Positions 16,339 through 25,951 of a stretch of DNA of 64,000 nt are shown piece by piece. This DNA is from Nocardioides dongkuii (GTDB lineage Bacteria; Actinomycetota; Actinomycetes; Propionibacteriales; Nocardioidaceae): positions 3,091,001 to 3,155,000 of the forward strand of contig NZ_CP059903.1 in assembly GCF_014127485.1 (NCBI RefSeq). Direction: 5' to 3'. The notes under the pieces were generated by a model that was not told where the DNA came from, searched no databases, and saw nothing but the letters and a program-made list of their open reading frames with translations. Positions within the stretch are counted from its first letter, which is position 1. Every line of letters starts with the position of its first letter. The translations under genes and the position numbers were made by a program.

Positions 16339-17031
16339 TCAGCGGGCGTCGGTCAACCGGGGCGCGAACCGGTAGCCCAGCCCCGGCTCGGTGACGAACA
16401 GGGTGGGGTGGGCGGGGTCGCGCTCCAGCTTGTGGCGGATCGCGGAGAGGTGCACCCGCAGGTAGTTGCTGTTCCGCTCGTACGTCGGCCCCCACACGGC
16501 GTGGAGGAGCTCGCCCTGGCGCACGAGCTGCCCGCGCCGTCGGGCCAGGTGCGCCACGAGCTTCCACTCCGTGGGGGTCAGGTGGATGCTCTCCCCGTCC
16601 CGGGAGGCGCGGGAGTCGTCGATGTCGAGGGACAGCCCGTCGAGCTCCAGGCAGGGCGAGGGCGTCTCCTGACCGGCACGTCGGGTGACCACGCGGACCC
16701 GGGCGAGCAGCTCCTCGAGCGAGAACGGCTTGCTGATGTAGTCGTCGGCACCGAGGTCGAGGGCCTCGACCTTGTCGTCGGGCTCGGTGCGCGCCGAGAC
16801 GACGATCACCGGGACCGAGCTGAACGTGCGGAGCCGGGTGAGGACGGCGACCCCGTCGACGTCGGGCAGGCCGAGGTCGAGCAGGATCGCGTCCGGCATC
16901 CGCTCGTCGACGATCTGCAGTGCCGACCGTCCGTCGCCGGCGGCTTCCACGTCGTAGCCGCGCGCCCGGAGGTTGACCGACAGCGTGCGACGGATCGACG
17001 GGTCGTCGTCGACGACCAGCACGAAGGTCAT
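16339..17031 (-). CDS. kdpE: KdpE, response regulator of the potassium-transport operon
   Basis: A 230-residue OmpR-family regulator. The receiver domain has DDD (8-10), Asp52 and Lys in ISKPFSLEEL; the C-terminal winged helix has LTPTEWKLVAHLARRRGQLV and SNYLRVHLSAIRHKLE. It activates kdpFABC when phosphorylated by KdpD. The ATG overlaps the kdpD stop by four bases (ATGA), and a longer open frame upstream is out of phase with kdpD and not real. Last gene of the kdp operon. Confidence 0.96.
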   Translation of the reverse strand: MTFVLVVDDDPSIRRTLSVNLRARGYDVEAAGDGRSALQIVDERMPDAILLDLGLPDVDGVAVLTRLRTFSSVPVIVVSARTEPDDKVEALDLGADDYISKPFSLEELLARVRVVTRRAGQETPSPCLELDGLSLDIDDSRASRDGESIHLTPTEWKLVAHLARRRGQLVRQGELLHAVWGPTYERNSNYLRVHLSAIRHKLERDPAHPTLFVTEPGLGYRFAPRLTDAR

Positions 17032-19508
17032 CGTGCCTCCCTCAGCTCGAGGACGAAGGTGAGCCCGCCACCCGGGGTGTCCTCGGTGGTGATCGTGCCA
17101 CCGATCGCCTCGAGGAGACCGTGGGCGACGGCGAGCCCGAGCCCCACCCCGTCGCCTCCGGGCACGTCGCCGAGGCGCTGGAAGGGCACGAAGAGCTCGT
17201 CGTGCTCCCGGTCGCGTACGCCGGGGCCGGTGTCGGCGATCCGGAGGGCGACCCGGTCGGGGCTGATGGGGGCCGCGTCGATGGTGATGGCGGCGTCCTC
17301 CGGGGTGTACTTCAGCGCGTTCTCGCAGATGTTGGCCAGGACCCGGTCCAGCAGGCCCGGGTCGGCGAGGACGACGCAGTCCTCCGCGATGGCGACCCGG
17401 ATCCGGCTGCTGCCGGCGAGCGGGACGAGGCTGCTGCGGACCGCCGGGGCGAGGGCGACCTCCGTGATCGCGGCCTTGACCGAGCCGGTGTGGATGCGGC
17501 TCATGTCCAGGAGGTTGGTGACCAGGGCGATGAGCCGGTCCGTGGCCTCGCGGATGGCCTCGAGGAACTCCTCCTCGTCCTCGTCGGACCACGTCATGTC
17601 GGGGGCGCAGAGGCTGTCCGTGGCGATCTTGAGCGCGGAGAGGGGCGAGCGGAGGTCGTGGGACACCGCGGCCAGCAGGGCGGTGCGGGTCCGGTCGACC
17701 TCGGTGAGCCGGAGCCGCTCGACCTCGGCCTCGGTCGCGGCCCGACGCTCGGCCATGACGCGGGCGTAGGCGGCGTAGGCGTTCAGCAACCCGCGCTCGG
17801 AGGCCGGCAGCTTCGTCCCGGAGAGCGCCAGGACGGTGTCGGCGTCGATCTCGGCCACCATGTCGGCCTGCGCGATCGATCCTGGAGGAACCCCGTGGCT
17901 CGCCACGACGGACTCATCGGCCCGCCGCAGGATCGCTGCCCCGCGTGCGTGGAAGAGCTCGCACGCCGAGGACAGCAGGCCCGAGGGGTCGTCGGTGGCG
18001 TGCAGGAGGCTGTGGGACAGGACCGTGAGCGCATCGGCCTCGGCCCGGGCCTTGACGGCCTGCTTGGTACGCCGTGCGGCGAGGTCGACGACGGTGGCGA
18101 CCGCGACCCCGACGACGACGAACAGCACCAGCGCCAGGACGTTCTCGGGCTCGTCGATCGTCAGCACGTAGGTCGGTGAGACGAAGAGGAAGTTGAGCAG
18201 GACCCCGCTGGCGAGGGCCGCGATGACGGCGGGGACCAGGCCGCCGATCAGGGCCGTGGCGACCACGACCGCCATCAGCACCATGGACTCGGTGGTCAGG
18301 CCGTGCCAGTGGTGGGTCCACCACAGCAGCGCACTGACGACGGCCGGCGCCAGGACGCCGCAGAGGTAGCCCAGCACCCGGCGACGGCGACTGAGCGTGT
18401 CGGGGGTGCGGGCACTGGCGTTGGCGCCGCGGGCGTAGTCGTGGGTGACGATGTGCACGTCGATGTCGCCCGACCCGGCGACGACCCGCTCGCCGACCCC
18501 CGGGCGGAGCAAGGTGGAGGTCCGGCCCCGGCGGCTCGCGCCGATCACGACCTGGGTCGCGTTCTCGGCACGGGCGAAGTCGAGGATCCCCTCCGCGGGA
18601 TCGTCGCTGATCACCGTGTGGAAGGTGCCGCCGAGCTGCTCGGCCTTCTTCCGCAGCTCGGCGAGGGTGTCCGGGGAGACGCCGGTGAGCCCGTCCTGCC
18701 GAGCGATGTAGAGGGTGTGCCACTCCCCCGCCGAGACCCGGGAGGCGATCCGGGCGGCCCGCCGCATCAGCGTGCTCGACTCCGGACCACCGCTGACCGG
18801 CACGATGATGCGCTCCCGCGTGGCCCACGTGGAGTCGATCTGGTGCTGGTCGCGGTAGCGGTCCAGCCCTTCCTCCACCCGGTCGGCGAGCCAGAGCAGC
18901 GCGAGCTCGCGCAGGGCGGTCAGGTTCCCCTCCCGGAAGTACTGGGAGAGGGCGGCGTCGACCTTGTCGGCGCGGTAGACGTTGCCGTGCGCCATCCGGC
19001 GCCGGAGCGCCTGCGGGCTCATGTCCACGAGCTCGATCTGGTCCGCCGACCGGACCACGTCGTCGGGGACCGTCTCGCGCTGCCGCACCCCGGTGATCGC
19101 CTCGGTGACGTCGTTGAGCGACTCCAGGTGCTGGATGTTGACGGTCGTGATGACCTCGATGCCGGCGTCGCGCAGCGCCTGGACGTCCTGCCAGCGCTTC
19201 TGGTTCCGGCTCCCGGGCACGTTGGTGTGGGCCAGCTCGTCGACCAGCACCACGCTCGGCGAGCGGAGGAGGATGGCGTCGAGGTCCATCTCCTCACGGT
19301 GGGTGTCCCGGTAGGCGAGCTGGCGCCGCGGGACCACCTCGAGCGGCTCCAGCACCTCGGCGGTCCTGGGGCGCCCGTGGGTCTCGACGTACCCGACCAC
19401 GACGTCGGTCCCCCGCTCCGCCCGGCGACATCCCTCCTGCAGCATCGCGACGGTCTTGCCGACGCCGGGCGCGGCGCCCAGGTACACCCGCAGCCTTCCG
19501 CGGTCCAT
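17028..19508 (-). CDS. kdpD: KdpD, potassium/turgor sensor histidine kinase
   Basis: An 826-residue sensor of full family length. Residues about 1-210 form the KdpD N-terminal domain with Walker A GAAPGVGKT and VDELAHTNVPGSRNQKRW. A Usp-like domain follows (about 235-360, ending in the IGASRRGR loop). Four closely spaced membrane helices lie at about 375-470 and a GAF-like region at about 500-590. HisKA carries His617 in VSHDLRSPL. HATPase has NICENALKYTP, DTGPGVR and DGVGLGLAVAHGLLE. GGAGGAG precedes the ATG. Confidence 0.97.
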   Translation of the reverse strand: MDRGRLRVYLGAAPGVGKTVAMLQEGCRRAERGTDVVVGYVETHGRPRTAEVLEPLEVVPRRQLAYRDTHREEMDLDAILLRSPSVVLVDELAHTNVPGSRNQKRWQDVQALRDAGIEVITTVNIQHLESLNDVTEAITGVRQRETVPDDVVRSADQIELVDMSPQALRRRMAHGNVYRADKVDAALSQYFREGNLTALRELALLWLADRVEEGLDRYRDQHQIDSTWATRERIIVPVSGGPESSTLMRRAARIASRVSAGEWHTLYIARQDGLTGVSPDTLAELRKKAEQLGGTFHTVISDDPAEGILDFARAENATQVVIGASRRGRTSTLLRPGVGERVVAGSGDIDVHIVTHDYARGANASARTPDTLSRRRRVLGYLCGVLAPAVVSALLWWTHHWHGLTTESMVLMAVVVATALIGGLVPAVIAALASGVLLNFLFVSPTYVLTIDEPENVLALVLFVVVGVAVATVVDLAARRTKQAVKARAEADALTVLSHSLLHATDDPSGLLSSACELFHARGAAILRRADESVVASHGVPPGSIAQADMVAEIDADTVLALSGTKLPASERGLLNAYAAYARVMAERRAATEAEVERLRLTEVDRTRTALLAAVSHDLRSPLSALKIATDSLCAPDMTWSDEDEEEFLEAIREATDRLIALVTNLLDMSRIHTGSVKAAITEVALAPAVRSSLVPLAGSSRIRVAIAEDCVVLADPGLLDRVLANICENALKYTPEDAAITIDAAPISPDRVALRIADTGPGVRDREHDELFVPFQRLGDVPGGDGVGLGLAVAHGLLEAIGGTITTEDTPGGGLTFVLELREAR

Positions 19509-19527
19509 CCCTACTCCTCCGGCTCCG

Positions 19528-20106
19528 TCATCCCCGCGCGGCCTCCTGGACAGCCACGTTCAGCTCGAGGACGTTGACGCCCGGCTCGCCGAGGAAGCCG
19601 AGGAAGCGACCGTCGGTGTGCTCGTCGATCAGCTCCTCGACCTGCCCCAGGGTAAGGCCGTTGGCCTCGGCGACCCGAGGGGCCTGGAGGGCGGCGTACT
19701 CCGGCGAGATGTGCGGGTCCAGGCCGGAGCCCGAGGCAGTGACGGCGTCGGGGGGCACCTCGCTCTCCCCGACCGACTCGGTCTCCGCCACCGCGGCGCG
19801 GCGCTCCGCGACGAGGGCGAGCAGGTCGGGGTTGGAGGGCCCCAGGTTGCTGGGGGCCGAGGCGAGGCTGTCGTAGTCGTTGGCCGAGGGGCGGGAGTGG
19901 AACCACTGCTCCCCCTCGAAGTCCTGCCCCAGGAGCCGGGAGCCGACGACCCGGCCCTCGACCGTGACGGGCTGACCGTCGGCGCGGTCCCCAAAGGTCT
20001 GTCCCGCGACCCAGACGGCCGCCGGGTAGGCGACGCCGAGGACGACGGTGAAGACCAGCATGGTGCGCAGCGCGGCCAGTGACTGGCGAGAGAAGTCCGT
20101 GAGCAT
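19528..20106 (-). CDS. kdpC: KdpC, potassium-transporting ATPase subunit C
   Basis: A 192-residue subunit of the KdpFABC high-affinity K+ pump. One N-terminal membrane helix (about 12-35) is followed by an extracytoplasmic domain with typical blocks GSRLLGQDFEGEQWFHSRPS, SGSGLDPHISPEYA and LNVLELN-type ending (VNVLELNVAVQEA). It is separated from kdpB by 5 bases and from kdpD by 19 bases. Confidence 0.96.
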   Translation of the reverse strand: MLTDFSRQSLAALRTMLVFTVVLGVAYPAAVWVAGQTFGDRADGQPVTVEGRVVGSRLLGQDFEGEQWFHSRPSANDYDSLASAPSNLGPSNPDLLALVAERRAAVAETESVGESEVPPDAVTASGSGLDPHISPEYAALQAPRVAEANGLTLGQVEELIDEHTDGRFLGFLGEPGVNVLELNVAVQEAARG

Positions 20107-20111
20107 GATGG

Positions 20112-22223
20112 TCAGCCGATCCCGGGGATGGTGGAGACGAGCAGGTCGATGAGCTTGATGCCGGCGAACGGGACGACGACGCCGCCGAGGCCGAAGACGA
20201 GCATGTTGCGGCGCAGGACGGCCGTGGCGGACGCGGCCCGGAAGCGGACCCCGCGCAGGGCCAGCGGGATGAGCGCCACGATGACCAGCGCGTTGAAGAT
20301 CACCGCCGAGAGGATCGCCGACTGCGGGGTGGCCAGCCCCATGACGTTGAGCGCGTCGAGGGACGGGTAGGCGGCCACGAACATCGCCGGGATGATCGCG
20401 AAGTACTTGGCGACGTCGTTGGCGATCGAGAACGTGGTCAGCGCCCCGCGGGTGACCAGCAGCTGCTTGCCGATCTCGACGATGTCGATGAGCTTCGTGG
20501 GGTCGGAGTCGAGGTCGACCATGTTGCCGGCCTCCTTCGCCGCGGCCGTCCCGCTGTTCATCGCCACGCCGACGTCGGCGGCCGCGAGCGCCGGGGCGTC
20601 GTTGGTGCCGTCGCCGGTCATCGCCACCAGCCGGCCCCCGGACTGCTCCTTGCGGATGTAGTCCATCTTGTCCTCGGGCGTCGCCTCGGCGAGGAAGTCG
20701 TCGACACCGGCCTCGTCGGCGATCGCCTGGGCCGTCAGCGCGTTGTCGCCGGTGATCATCACCGTGCGGATGCCCATGGATCGCAGCTCGGCGAACCGCT
20801 CGGCCATGCCCTCCTTCACGACGTCCTTGAGGTGCACGACCCCCAGTGCACAGGCCTGACCGTCCGGCGTCCTGCGGGCGATCACCAGCGGGGTCCCGCC
20901 CAAGCGGGCGATGTCGTTGACCAGGTCGTTGACACCGGCGCCGGGGTCGGATCCCAGCCAGGCGGCGACCGCGGAGCTGGCGCCCTTGCGGATCTCGGTG
21001 CCGTCGGCGAGGTCGACGCCGGACATCCGGGTCTGCGCGGTGAACTCCACGAAGGTCGCTCCCTGCGGCAGGTCTCGGTCGTCGGCTCCCTGGGCGAGGG
21101 CGAGCGTGACGATCGACCGGCCCTCGGGGGTCTGGTCGGCGAGGCTGGAGAGCCGCGCGGTGTCGCGGAGGTCCTCGGCGGTCGTGCCCGTGGTCGGCAC
21201 GAGCTCGCTGGCCTGCCGGTTGCCGTAGGTGATGGTGCCGGTCTTGTCGAGCAGCAGGGTGGACACGTCGCCTGCGGCCTCCACGGCACGCCCGGACATG
21301 GCGAGCACGTTGACCCTGACCAGGCGGTCCATGCCGGCGATGCCGATGGCCGAGAGCAGGGCGCCGATCGTGGTGGGGATCAGGCAGACCAGCAGTGCGA
21401 TCAGCACGACCAGGTCCTGCGGGGCGCCGGCGTACTCGGCCATCGGGGCCAGGGTCGCGACCGCCGCCAGGAACGTGAGGGTGAGGCTGACCAGCAGGAT
21501 CGACAGCGCGATCTCGTTGGGGGTCTTGCGCCGGGACGTGCCCTCGACCAGCCCGATCATCTTGTCCAGGAAGGAGTGGCCGGCGGCCGCCGTGATCCGG
21601 ACGACGATCCGGTCGGAGAGCACCGTGGTGCCTCCCGTGACGGCACTGCGGTCCCCGCCGGCCTCGCGGATCACCGGCGCGGACTCCCCGGTGATCGCGG
21701 ACTCGTCCACGCTGGCGACGCCCTCGACGACGTCGCCGTCACCGGGGACGACCTGCCCCGCCTCGACCACGACCCGGTCGCCGACCTGGAGCTGGGTGCT
21801 CGGCACCTCGGTCTCGTGACCGTCGTCGTCGAGCAGCCGGGCCACGGTGTCGGACCGGGTGGCGCGCAGCGAGGCGGCCTGCGCCTTGCCGCGGCCCTCG
21901 GCGACCGCCTCGGCGAGGTTGCCGAAGATCACGGTGAGCCACAGCCAGACCGCGAGCCACCAGGCGAACACGCTGGGGTCGACGACGGCGACGACGGTGG
22001 TGGCGACCGAGCCGAGCCAGACCAGGAACATCACCGGCGAGCGCCACAGGTGCCGCGGATCGAGCTTGCGAAGCGCCTCGGGGAGCTGCCGCGCCCCCTG
22101 GGCGAGGAGGACGCGCAGCCCCATGCTGGAGGCCGGCTGGTGGACCAGCCCGGACGGCGCGGGTCCGGACGGCTCCGTGGAGCCGGGAGCCGTGGGCGGG
22201 GTGGTGGAGGTCGTGGTGCTCAC
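20112..22223 (-). CDS. kdpB: KdpB, potassium-transporting P-type ATPase subunit
   Basis: A 703-residue catalytic subunit. The actuator motif [15 protein letters not shown], phosphorylation site DKTGT (Asp326), nucleotide-binding region and hinge [31 protein letters not shown] are all present. The N-terminal ~40 residues are rich in Thr/Pro/Ser and probably disordered. The start is GTG at 22223 and overlaps the kdpA stop by four bases (GTGA). ATP hydrolysis here drives K+ uptake through KdpA. Confidence 0.97.
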   Translation of the reverse strand: MSTTTSTTPPTAPGSTEPSGPAPSGLVHQPASSMGLRVLLAQGARQLPEALRKLDPRHLWRSPVMFLVWLGSVATTVVAVVDPSVFAWWLAVWLWLTVIFGNLAEAVAEGRGKAQAASLRATRSDTVARLLDDDGHETEVPSTQLQVGDRVVVEAGQVVPGDGDVVEGVASVDESAITGESAPVIREAGGDRSAVTGGTTVLSDRIVVRITAAAGHSFLDKMIGLVEGTSRRKTPNEIALSILLVSLTLTFLAAVATLAPMAEYAGAPQDLVVLIALLVCLIPTTIGALLSAIGIAGMDRLVRVNVLAMSGRAVEAAGDVSTLLLDKTGTITYGNRQASELVPTTGTTAEDLRDTARLSSLADQTPEGRSIVTLALAQGADDRDLPQGATFVEFTAQTRMSGVDLADGTEIRKGASSAVAAWLGSDPGAGVNDLVNDIARLGGTPLVIARRTPDGQACALGVVHLKDVVKEGMAERFAELRSMGIRTVMITGDNALTAQAIADEAGVDDFLAEATPEDKMDYIRKEQSGGRLVAMTGDGTNDAPALAAADVGVAMNSGTAAAKEAGNMVDLDSDPTKLIDIVEIGKQLLVTRGALTTFSIANDVAKYFAIIPAMFVAAYPSLDALNVMGLATPQSAILSAVIFNALVIVALIPLALRGVRFRAASATAVLRRNMLVFGLGGVVVPFAGIKLIDLLVSTIPGIG

Positions 22224-23878
22224 GCGAGTGCCTCAGCAATCGGTCCGAGTGAAAGGGCGGGGAAGTAGGTCAGCGCCGTGAAGACGATGACGACGCCGAC
22301 CAGCAGCGTCACGAAGATCGGCTTGTGCGTCGGGAGGGTGCCGGCCGTGGTGGGGACCTTGGCCTGCTCGGCGAGCGAGCCGGCGAGCAGCAGGACGAGC
22401 ACGATGGGGACCAGCCGCCCCAGGAGCATCGCGAGCCCGAGGGAGATCTGGAAGAAGTCCGAGGTCACCGTGATGCCGCCGAACGCGCTGCCGTTGTTGT
22501 TCGCGCCCGAGGTGTAGGCGTAGAGGACCTCGGTGAACCCGTGTCCGCCGGGGTTGCCCATGGCGTCCGCCGTGGAGTCCAGGGCGATCGCGAGGCCCGT
22601 CCCGACCAGCACGATCGCGGGGGTGGTGAGCATGTACAGGGCGACGTAGGTCATCTGCCGCGACCCGATCTTCTTGCCCAGGAGCTCCGGGGTGCGCCCC
22701 ACCATCAGGCCGGCGATGAAGACCGCCACGACCGCCAGGACGAGGATCCCGTAGATGCCCGAGCCCACGCCGCCGGGCGTGACCTCGCCGAACATCATGT
22801 TCACCAGGACCATCCCGCCGCCGGTGGGCGTCAACGAGTCGTGGGAGGCGTTGACCGCACCGGTGGAGGTGCCGGTGGTGGCCACCGCGAACAGCGCGGA
22901 CGCCCACTCGCCGAACCGGGTCTCCTTGCCCTCCATCGTCGCGCCGGCGACCTGGCCGGCCTGGGAGCGGGCACCGACCTCGGCGGCGGTGACCACGGCC
23001 AGGGAGATGGCGAACAGCACGCCCATCGTGGCGAGGATCGCCAGGCCCTGCCGGCGGTTGCCGAGCATGGTGCCGAGGGTGCGGGTCAGGCAGGCCGGGA
23101 TGAGGAGGATCAGCAGGATCTCGAGCAGGTTGGTGTAGCCGCTCGGGTTCTCGAACGGGTGGGCGGAGTTGGCGTTGAAGAAGCCGCCGCCGTTCGTGCC
23201 GAGCTCCTTGATCGACTCCTGGCTGGCCACCGGTCCCCCGGTGAGCACCTGGCCGTGACCGGCGAGCGTGTCCATCGGGGTGTCCGAGAAGCTCTGCACC
23301 ACGCCGCCGGCGATCAGCAGCAGCGCGCTCACGAACGCGATCGGCAGCAGGATCCGCAGCGTGCCGCGCGTGAGGTCCACCCAGAAGTTGCCGATGGTGC
23401 CGGTGCGGCTGCGTACGAAGCCGCGGACCAGGGCGACGGCCACGGCCATCCCCACCGCGGCGGAGAGGAAGTTCTGGACCGCCAGGCCGGCCATCTGGAC
23501 GGTGAAGCCCAGGGTGGACTCGCCGGCGTAGGACTGCCAGTTGGTGTTGGCGACGAAGGAGGCGGCGGTGTTGAACGACATCCAGAACGGCACCCCGGGC
23601 AGGTCCCGGTCGAACGGCAGGTAGGCCTGCGCCAGCTGGATGACCATCAGCAGGACGACGCCGACCGCGGAGAACCCGACCACGCTGACGGCGTAGGAGC
23701 GCGAGCTCTGCTCGACCTCGGGGTCGACTCCGGTGAGTCGGTAGACGACGCGCTCGGCGCGCAGGTGCCGGGCGCTCTCGTAGACGCGGGCCATGTAGTC
23801 GCCCAGCGGCCGGTAGACCAGGGCGAGCACCAGCACCAGGGTCGCGATCGAGAGCAGGCCCGCAACGGTGTCAGACAC
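22220..23878 (-). CDS. kdpA: KdpA, potassium channel-like subunit
   Basis: A 552-residue K+-binding, translocating subunit related to the SKT superfamily, with ten or more membrane helices. Selectivity-loop blocks are visible: [45 protein letters not shown] and [10 protein letters not shown]. The start is GTG at 23878, whose G is also the last base of the kdpF stop TAG. The neighbouring subunits show a complete pump operon. Confidence 0.97.
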   Translation of the reverse strand: MSDTVAGLLSIATLVLVLALVYRPLGDYMARVYESARHLRAERVVYRLTGVDPEVEQSSRSYAVSVVGFSAVGVVLLMVIQLAQAYLPFDRDLPGVPFWMSFNTAASFVANTNWQSYAGESTLGFTVQMAGLAVQNFLSAAVGMAVAVALVRGFVRSRTGTIGNFWVDLTRGTLRILLPIAFVSALLLIAGGVVQSFSDTPMDTLAGHGQVLTGGPVASQESIKELGTNGGGFFNANSAHPFENPSGYTNLLEILLILLIPACLTRTLGTMLGNRRQGLAILATMGVLFAISLAVVTAAEVGARSQAGQVAGATMEGKETRFGEWASALFAVATTGTSTGAVNASHDSLTPTGGGMVLVNMMFGEVTPGGVGSGIYGILVLAVVAVFIAGLMVGRTPELLGKKIGSRQMTYVALYMLTTPAIVLVGTGLAIALDSTADAMGNPGGHGFTEVLYAYTSGANNNGSAFGGITVTSDFFQISLGLAMLLGRLVPIVLVLLLAGSLAEQAKVPTTAGTLPTHKPIFVTLLVGVVIVFTALTYFPALSLGPIAEALA

Positions 23879-23967
23879 TAGAAACGCTCCGGGAAGATCA
23901 AGGCGATCAGCAGGTAGATCGCTGCGGCGACGACTGCCACGAGGAGCAGTCCGTTCTCAAGGCTCAT
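23878..23967 (-). CDS. kdpF: KdpF, small subunit of the Kdp pump
   Basis: A 29-residue single-helix protein (starts MSLENGLLLV, ends LIALIFPERF) with the usual KdpF size and C-terminal FPERF. It stabilises the KdpABC complex in the membrane. It starts at ATG 23967 and shares one base with kdpA. Longer open frames running upstream here are not credible. First gene of kdpFABCDE. Confidence 0.9.
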   Translation of the reverse strand: MSLENGLLLVAVVAAAIYLLIALIFPERF

Positions 23968-24006
23968 GTCGCCCAGCCAAGACCCGCCCGGAGCGCGAGC
24001 CCGCCA

Positions 24007-24034
24007 TCTTGACGCCGTCTTAACCGGTCTTGAC
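24007..24034 (-). promoter_or_regulatory. Candidate KdpE operator: three phased direct repeats
   Basis: On the minus strand, read towards kdpF, the sequence is GTCAAGA, GTTAAGA, GTCAAGA (plus-strand positions 24034-24028, 24024-24018, 24013-24007), with starts 10 and 11 bases apart. Tandem repeats at one-turn spacing are the usual binding layout of OmpR-family regulators. The array ends 39 bases before the kdpF ATG. KdpE is the obvious candidate ligand. Confidence 0.5.
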
Positions 24035-24072
24035 ACGCAATTGCCGCCGCCCCTCCCGGACGCCCCCACCCA

Positions 24073-24114
24073 CGCCGAGTCGGCGTGAGTTGACGCCCGA
24101 GTCGGCGTGAGTTG
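24073..24114. repeat. Intergenic GAGTCGGCG repeat, two 22-bp tandem units
   Basis: CGCCGAGTCGGCG (a near-perfect palindrome) opens a tandem pair of GAGTCGGCGTGAGTTG at 24077-24092 and 24099-24114, period 22. The same tandem pair, with three differences over about 49 bases, occurs after aceE at 50459-50500. It lies in the 268-base divergent gap between kdpF and the NSS transporter, which otherwise holds the candidate KdpE site and promoters. Confidence 0.85.
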
Positions 24115-24235
24115 CGGCCCCCGGCGTCGACGTGGGAGGAGGTGCACGCCCGGCGACCAGCTCGGGTCCCGGGAGCATCGGCGCGCCCGTCCGGGCCTAG
24201 CATGCGGTACCGGACAACGACGTCAGGAGGCCGTC

Positions 24236-25798
24236 ATGGCGACCCCACCCCCCGAGCAGGGTCCCGAGTCCGCCCAGCGGACGCAGCAGGAGGCGCGACG
24301 CGGTGCGTTCTCCTCGCGCCGGGTCTTCATCCTCGCCGCGATCGGCTCCGCGGTGGGCCTCGGCAACATCTGGCGGTTCCCGTACGTCGCCTACGAGAAC
24401 GGCGGCGGCGCGTTCGTCATCCCGTACCTCATCGCGCTCCTGACCGCCGGGCTGCCGTTCCTCTTCGTCGACTACGCGCTGGGCCACAAGCACCGTGGCT
24501 CCGCACCCCTGTCGTTCGCCCGTGAGTCACCGCGCACCGAGGTGCTCGGCTGGTGGCAGGTCGCGATCTGCTTCGTGATCGCGGTCTACTACGCGGCGAT
24601 CATCGGCTGGGCGCTGCGCTACACCTTCTTCTCCGTCGACAAGGCGTGGGGCTCGGACCCCGGAGGCTTCTTCTCCGGCGACTTCCTGCAGACCAGCGCC
24701 CCGGGCGTGACCGCGGACGTCGTCGTGGGCGTGCTGGTGCCGCTGCTGATCGTCTGGGCCGCCGTGCTGCTCATCATGGGCCTCGGCGTGCAGAAGGGCA
24801 TCGGCGCGACCTCGGTGGTCTTCATCCCGCTGCTGGTGCTGGCGTTCGGGTTCCTCGTCGTCCGCTCCCTGTTCCTGCCCGGTGCCGCCGACGGCCTGGA
24901 CGCGCTCTTCACCCCCGACTGGGGCGCCCTCACCGACGCGTCGGTGTGGGCGGCGGCGTTCGGCCAGATCTTCTTCTCGCTCTCGATCGGCTTCGGCATC
25001 ATGATCACCTACGCGTCGTACGTCGGGCGCCGCACCGACATGACCGGCTCCGGCCTGGTCGTCGGCTTCGCCAACTCCGGCTTCGAGCTGCTCGCCGGCA
25101 TCGGCGTCTTCGCCGCGCTCGGCTTCATGGCGCAGGCCAACGGCACAGCGGTCGACGAGGTCGTCCAGAGCGGCATCGGCCTCGCCTTCGTCGCCTTCCC
25201 GGCGATCATCAGCGAGGCGGCGGGCGGCTCGGTGATCGGGGTGCTGTTCTTCGGCTCCCTGGTCATCGCGGGCCTCACCTCGCTGGTCAGCGTGCTCGAG
25301 GTCGTCGTCTCGGCGGTCCGCGACAAGTTCGACCTGCAGCGGGTCACCGCGGTCCTGGTCGTGGGCGTCCCGGCGACGGCGCTCAGCGTCGTGCTGTTCT
25401 CGACCACGAGCGGGCTGCACGTCCTCGACATCGTCGACTTCTTCATCAACCGCTTCGGCATCCTCTTCGTGGCCGTGGTGGCGATGGTCGTGCTGGCGTG
25501 GGGCGTCCGGGCGCTCCCCGGCCTCGCGACGCACCTCAACCACCACGGGTCCATCCGGCTCAGCCGGGGCTGGATCGTCCTCGTCTCGGTCGTGGCGCCG
25601 CTCGCACTGGGCTTCGTGCTCCTCCGCGACTTCCTGGACACCCTCGAAAAGCCGTACGGCGACTACCCGGCCTGGATGCTGAACGTCTTCGGCTGGGGGT
25701 CGGCGGCGCTGGTCCTCGCCGCCGCGGTCGTGGTCACGTTCCTCGGCCGGCGCGCGGACACACCTGCCGACAACACCAGGAAGGAGGCCGACCGATGA
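24236..25798 (+). CDS. Sodium-dependent NSS (SNF)-family transporter
   Basis: A 520-residue Na+-coupled symporter of the neurotransmitter:sodium symporter family with about 12 membrane helices. Helix 1 carries the signature AAIGSAVGLGNIWRFPYVAYENGGGAF. Bacterial relatives import amino acids such as methionine or alanine. CAGGAGG lies five bases before ATG 24236. The stop overlaps the ATG of a tiny membrane-protein gene by four bases. That partner resembles the MetS subunit of the two-part MetP-MetS system, so amino-acid import, perhaps methionine/alanine, is the best guess. Confidence 0.9.
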   Translation: MATPPPEQGPESAQRTQQEARRGAFSSRRVFILAAIGSAVGLGNIWRFPYVAYENGGGAFVIPYLIALLTAGLPFLFVDYALGHKHRGSAPLSFARESPRTEVLGWWQVAICFVIAVYYAAIIGWALRYTFFSVDKAWGSDPGGFFSGDFLQTSAPGVTADVVVGVLVPLLIVWAAVLLIMGLGVQKGIGATSVVFIPLLVLAFGFLVVRSLFLPGAADGLDALFTPDWGALTDASVWAAAFGQIFFSLSIGFGIMITYASYVGRRTDMTGSGLVVGFANSGFELLAGIGVFAALGFMAQANGTAVDEVVQSGIGLAFVAFPAIISEAAGGSVIGVLFFGSLVIAGLTSLVSVLEVVVSAVRDKFDLQRVTAVLVVGVPATALSVVLFSTTSGLHVLDIVDFFINRFGILFVAVVAMVVLAWGVRALPGLATHLNHHGSIRLSRGWIVLVSVVAPLALGFVLLRDFLDTLEKPYGDYPAWMLNVFGWGSAALVLAAAVVVTFLGRRADTPADNTRKEADR

Positions 25799-25935
25799 AC
25801 ACCGAGGCGATCGTGATGATGGTCATCGCCATGCTGGTCCTGTGGGGCGGGCTGGGGCTCGCCCTGCTCAACCTGCACCGCACCAACCCCGACTCCCCCG
25901 ACCCCGCGCCCGACCACCTCCACCGCGACCTCTGA
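25795..25935 (+). CDS. MetS-like NSS transporter small subunit
   Basis: A 46-residue protein with one hydrophobic helix (VMMVIAMLVLWGGLGLALLNL) and a short Pro/Asp/His cytoplasmic tail. The opening MNTEAIVMM and the length fit the methionine/alanine importer small subunit. The ATGA overlap with the transporter gene supports a matched subunit pair. AGGAGG lies nine bases before the ATG. Confidence 0.85.
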   Translation: MNTEAIVMMVIAMLVLWGGLGLALLNLHRTNPDSPDPAPDHLHRDL

Positions 25936-25951
25936 GGGGTCGGCGCCGGCG

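Noticed and set aside
13844..16567. A very long minus-strand open frame (~900 codons) antisense to a kinase and a response regulator
   Set aside because: Its product is a low-complexity Arg/Gly/Ala/Asp mix without domains, and the plus strand encodes two clear proteins. Long antisense frames are expected at this GC content.
16339..17592. A 417-residue fusion of KdpE with upstream sequence
   Set aside because: The upstream part is the out-of-frame shadow of kdpD; KdpE starts at ATG 17031 with the typical MTFVLVVDDDP opening.
23968..24235. A c-di-AMP or potassium riboswitch upstream of kdp
   Set aside because: No ydaO/kimA-type conserved core could be recognised by eye in the 268-base gap; only repeats and a phased array were seen.
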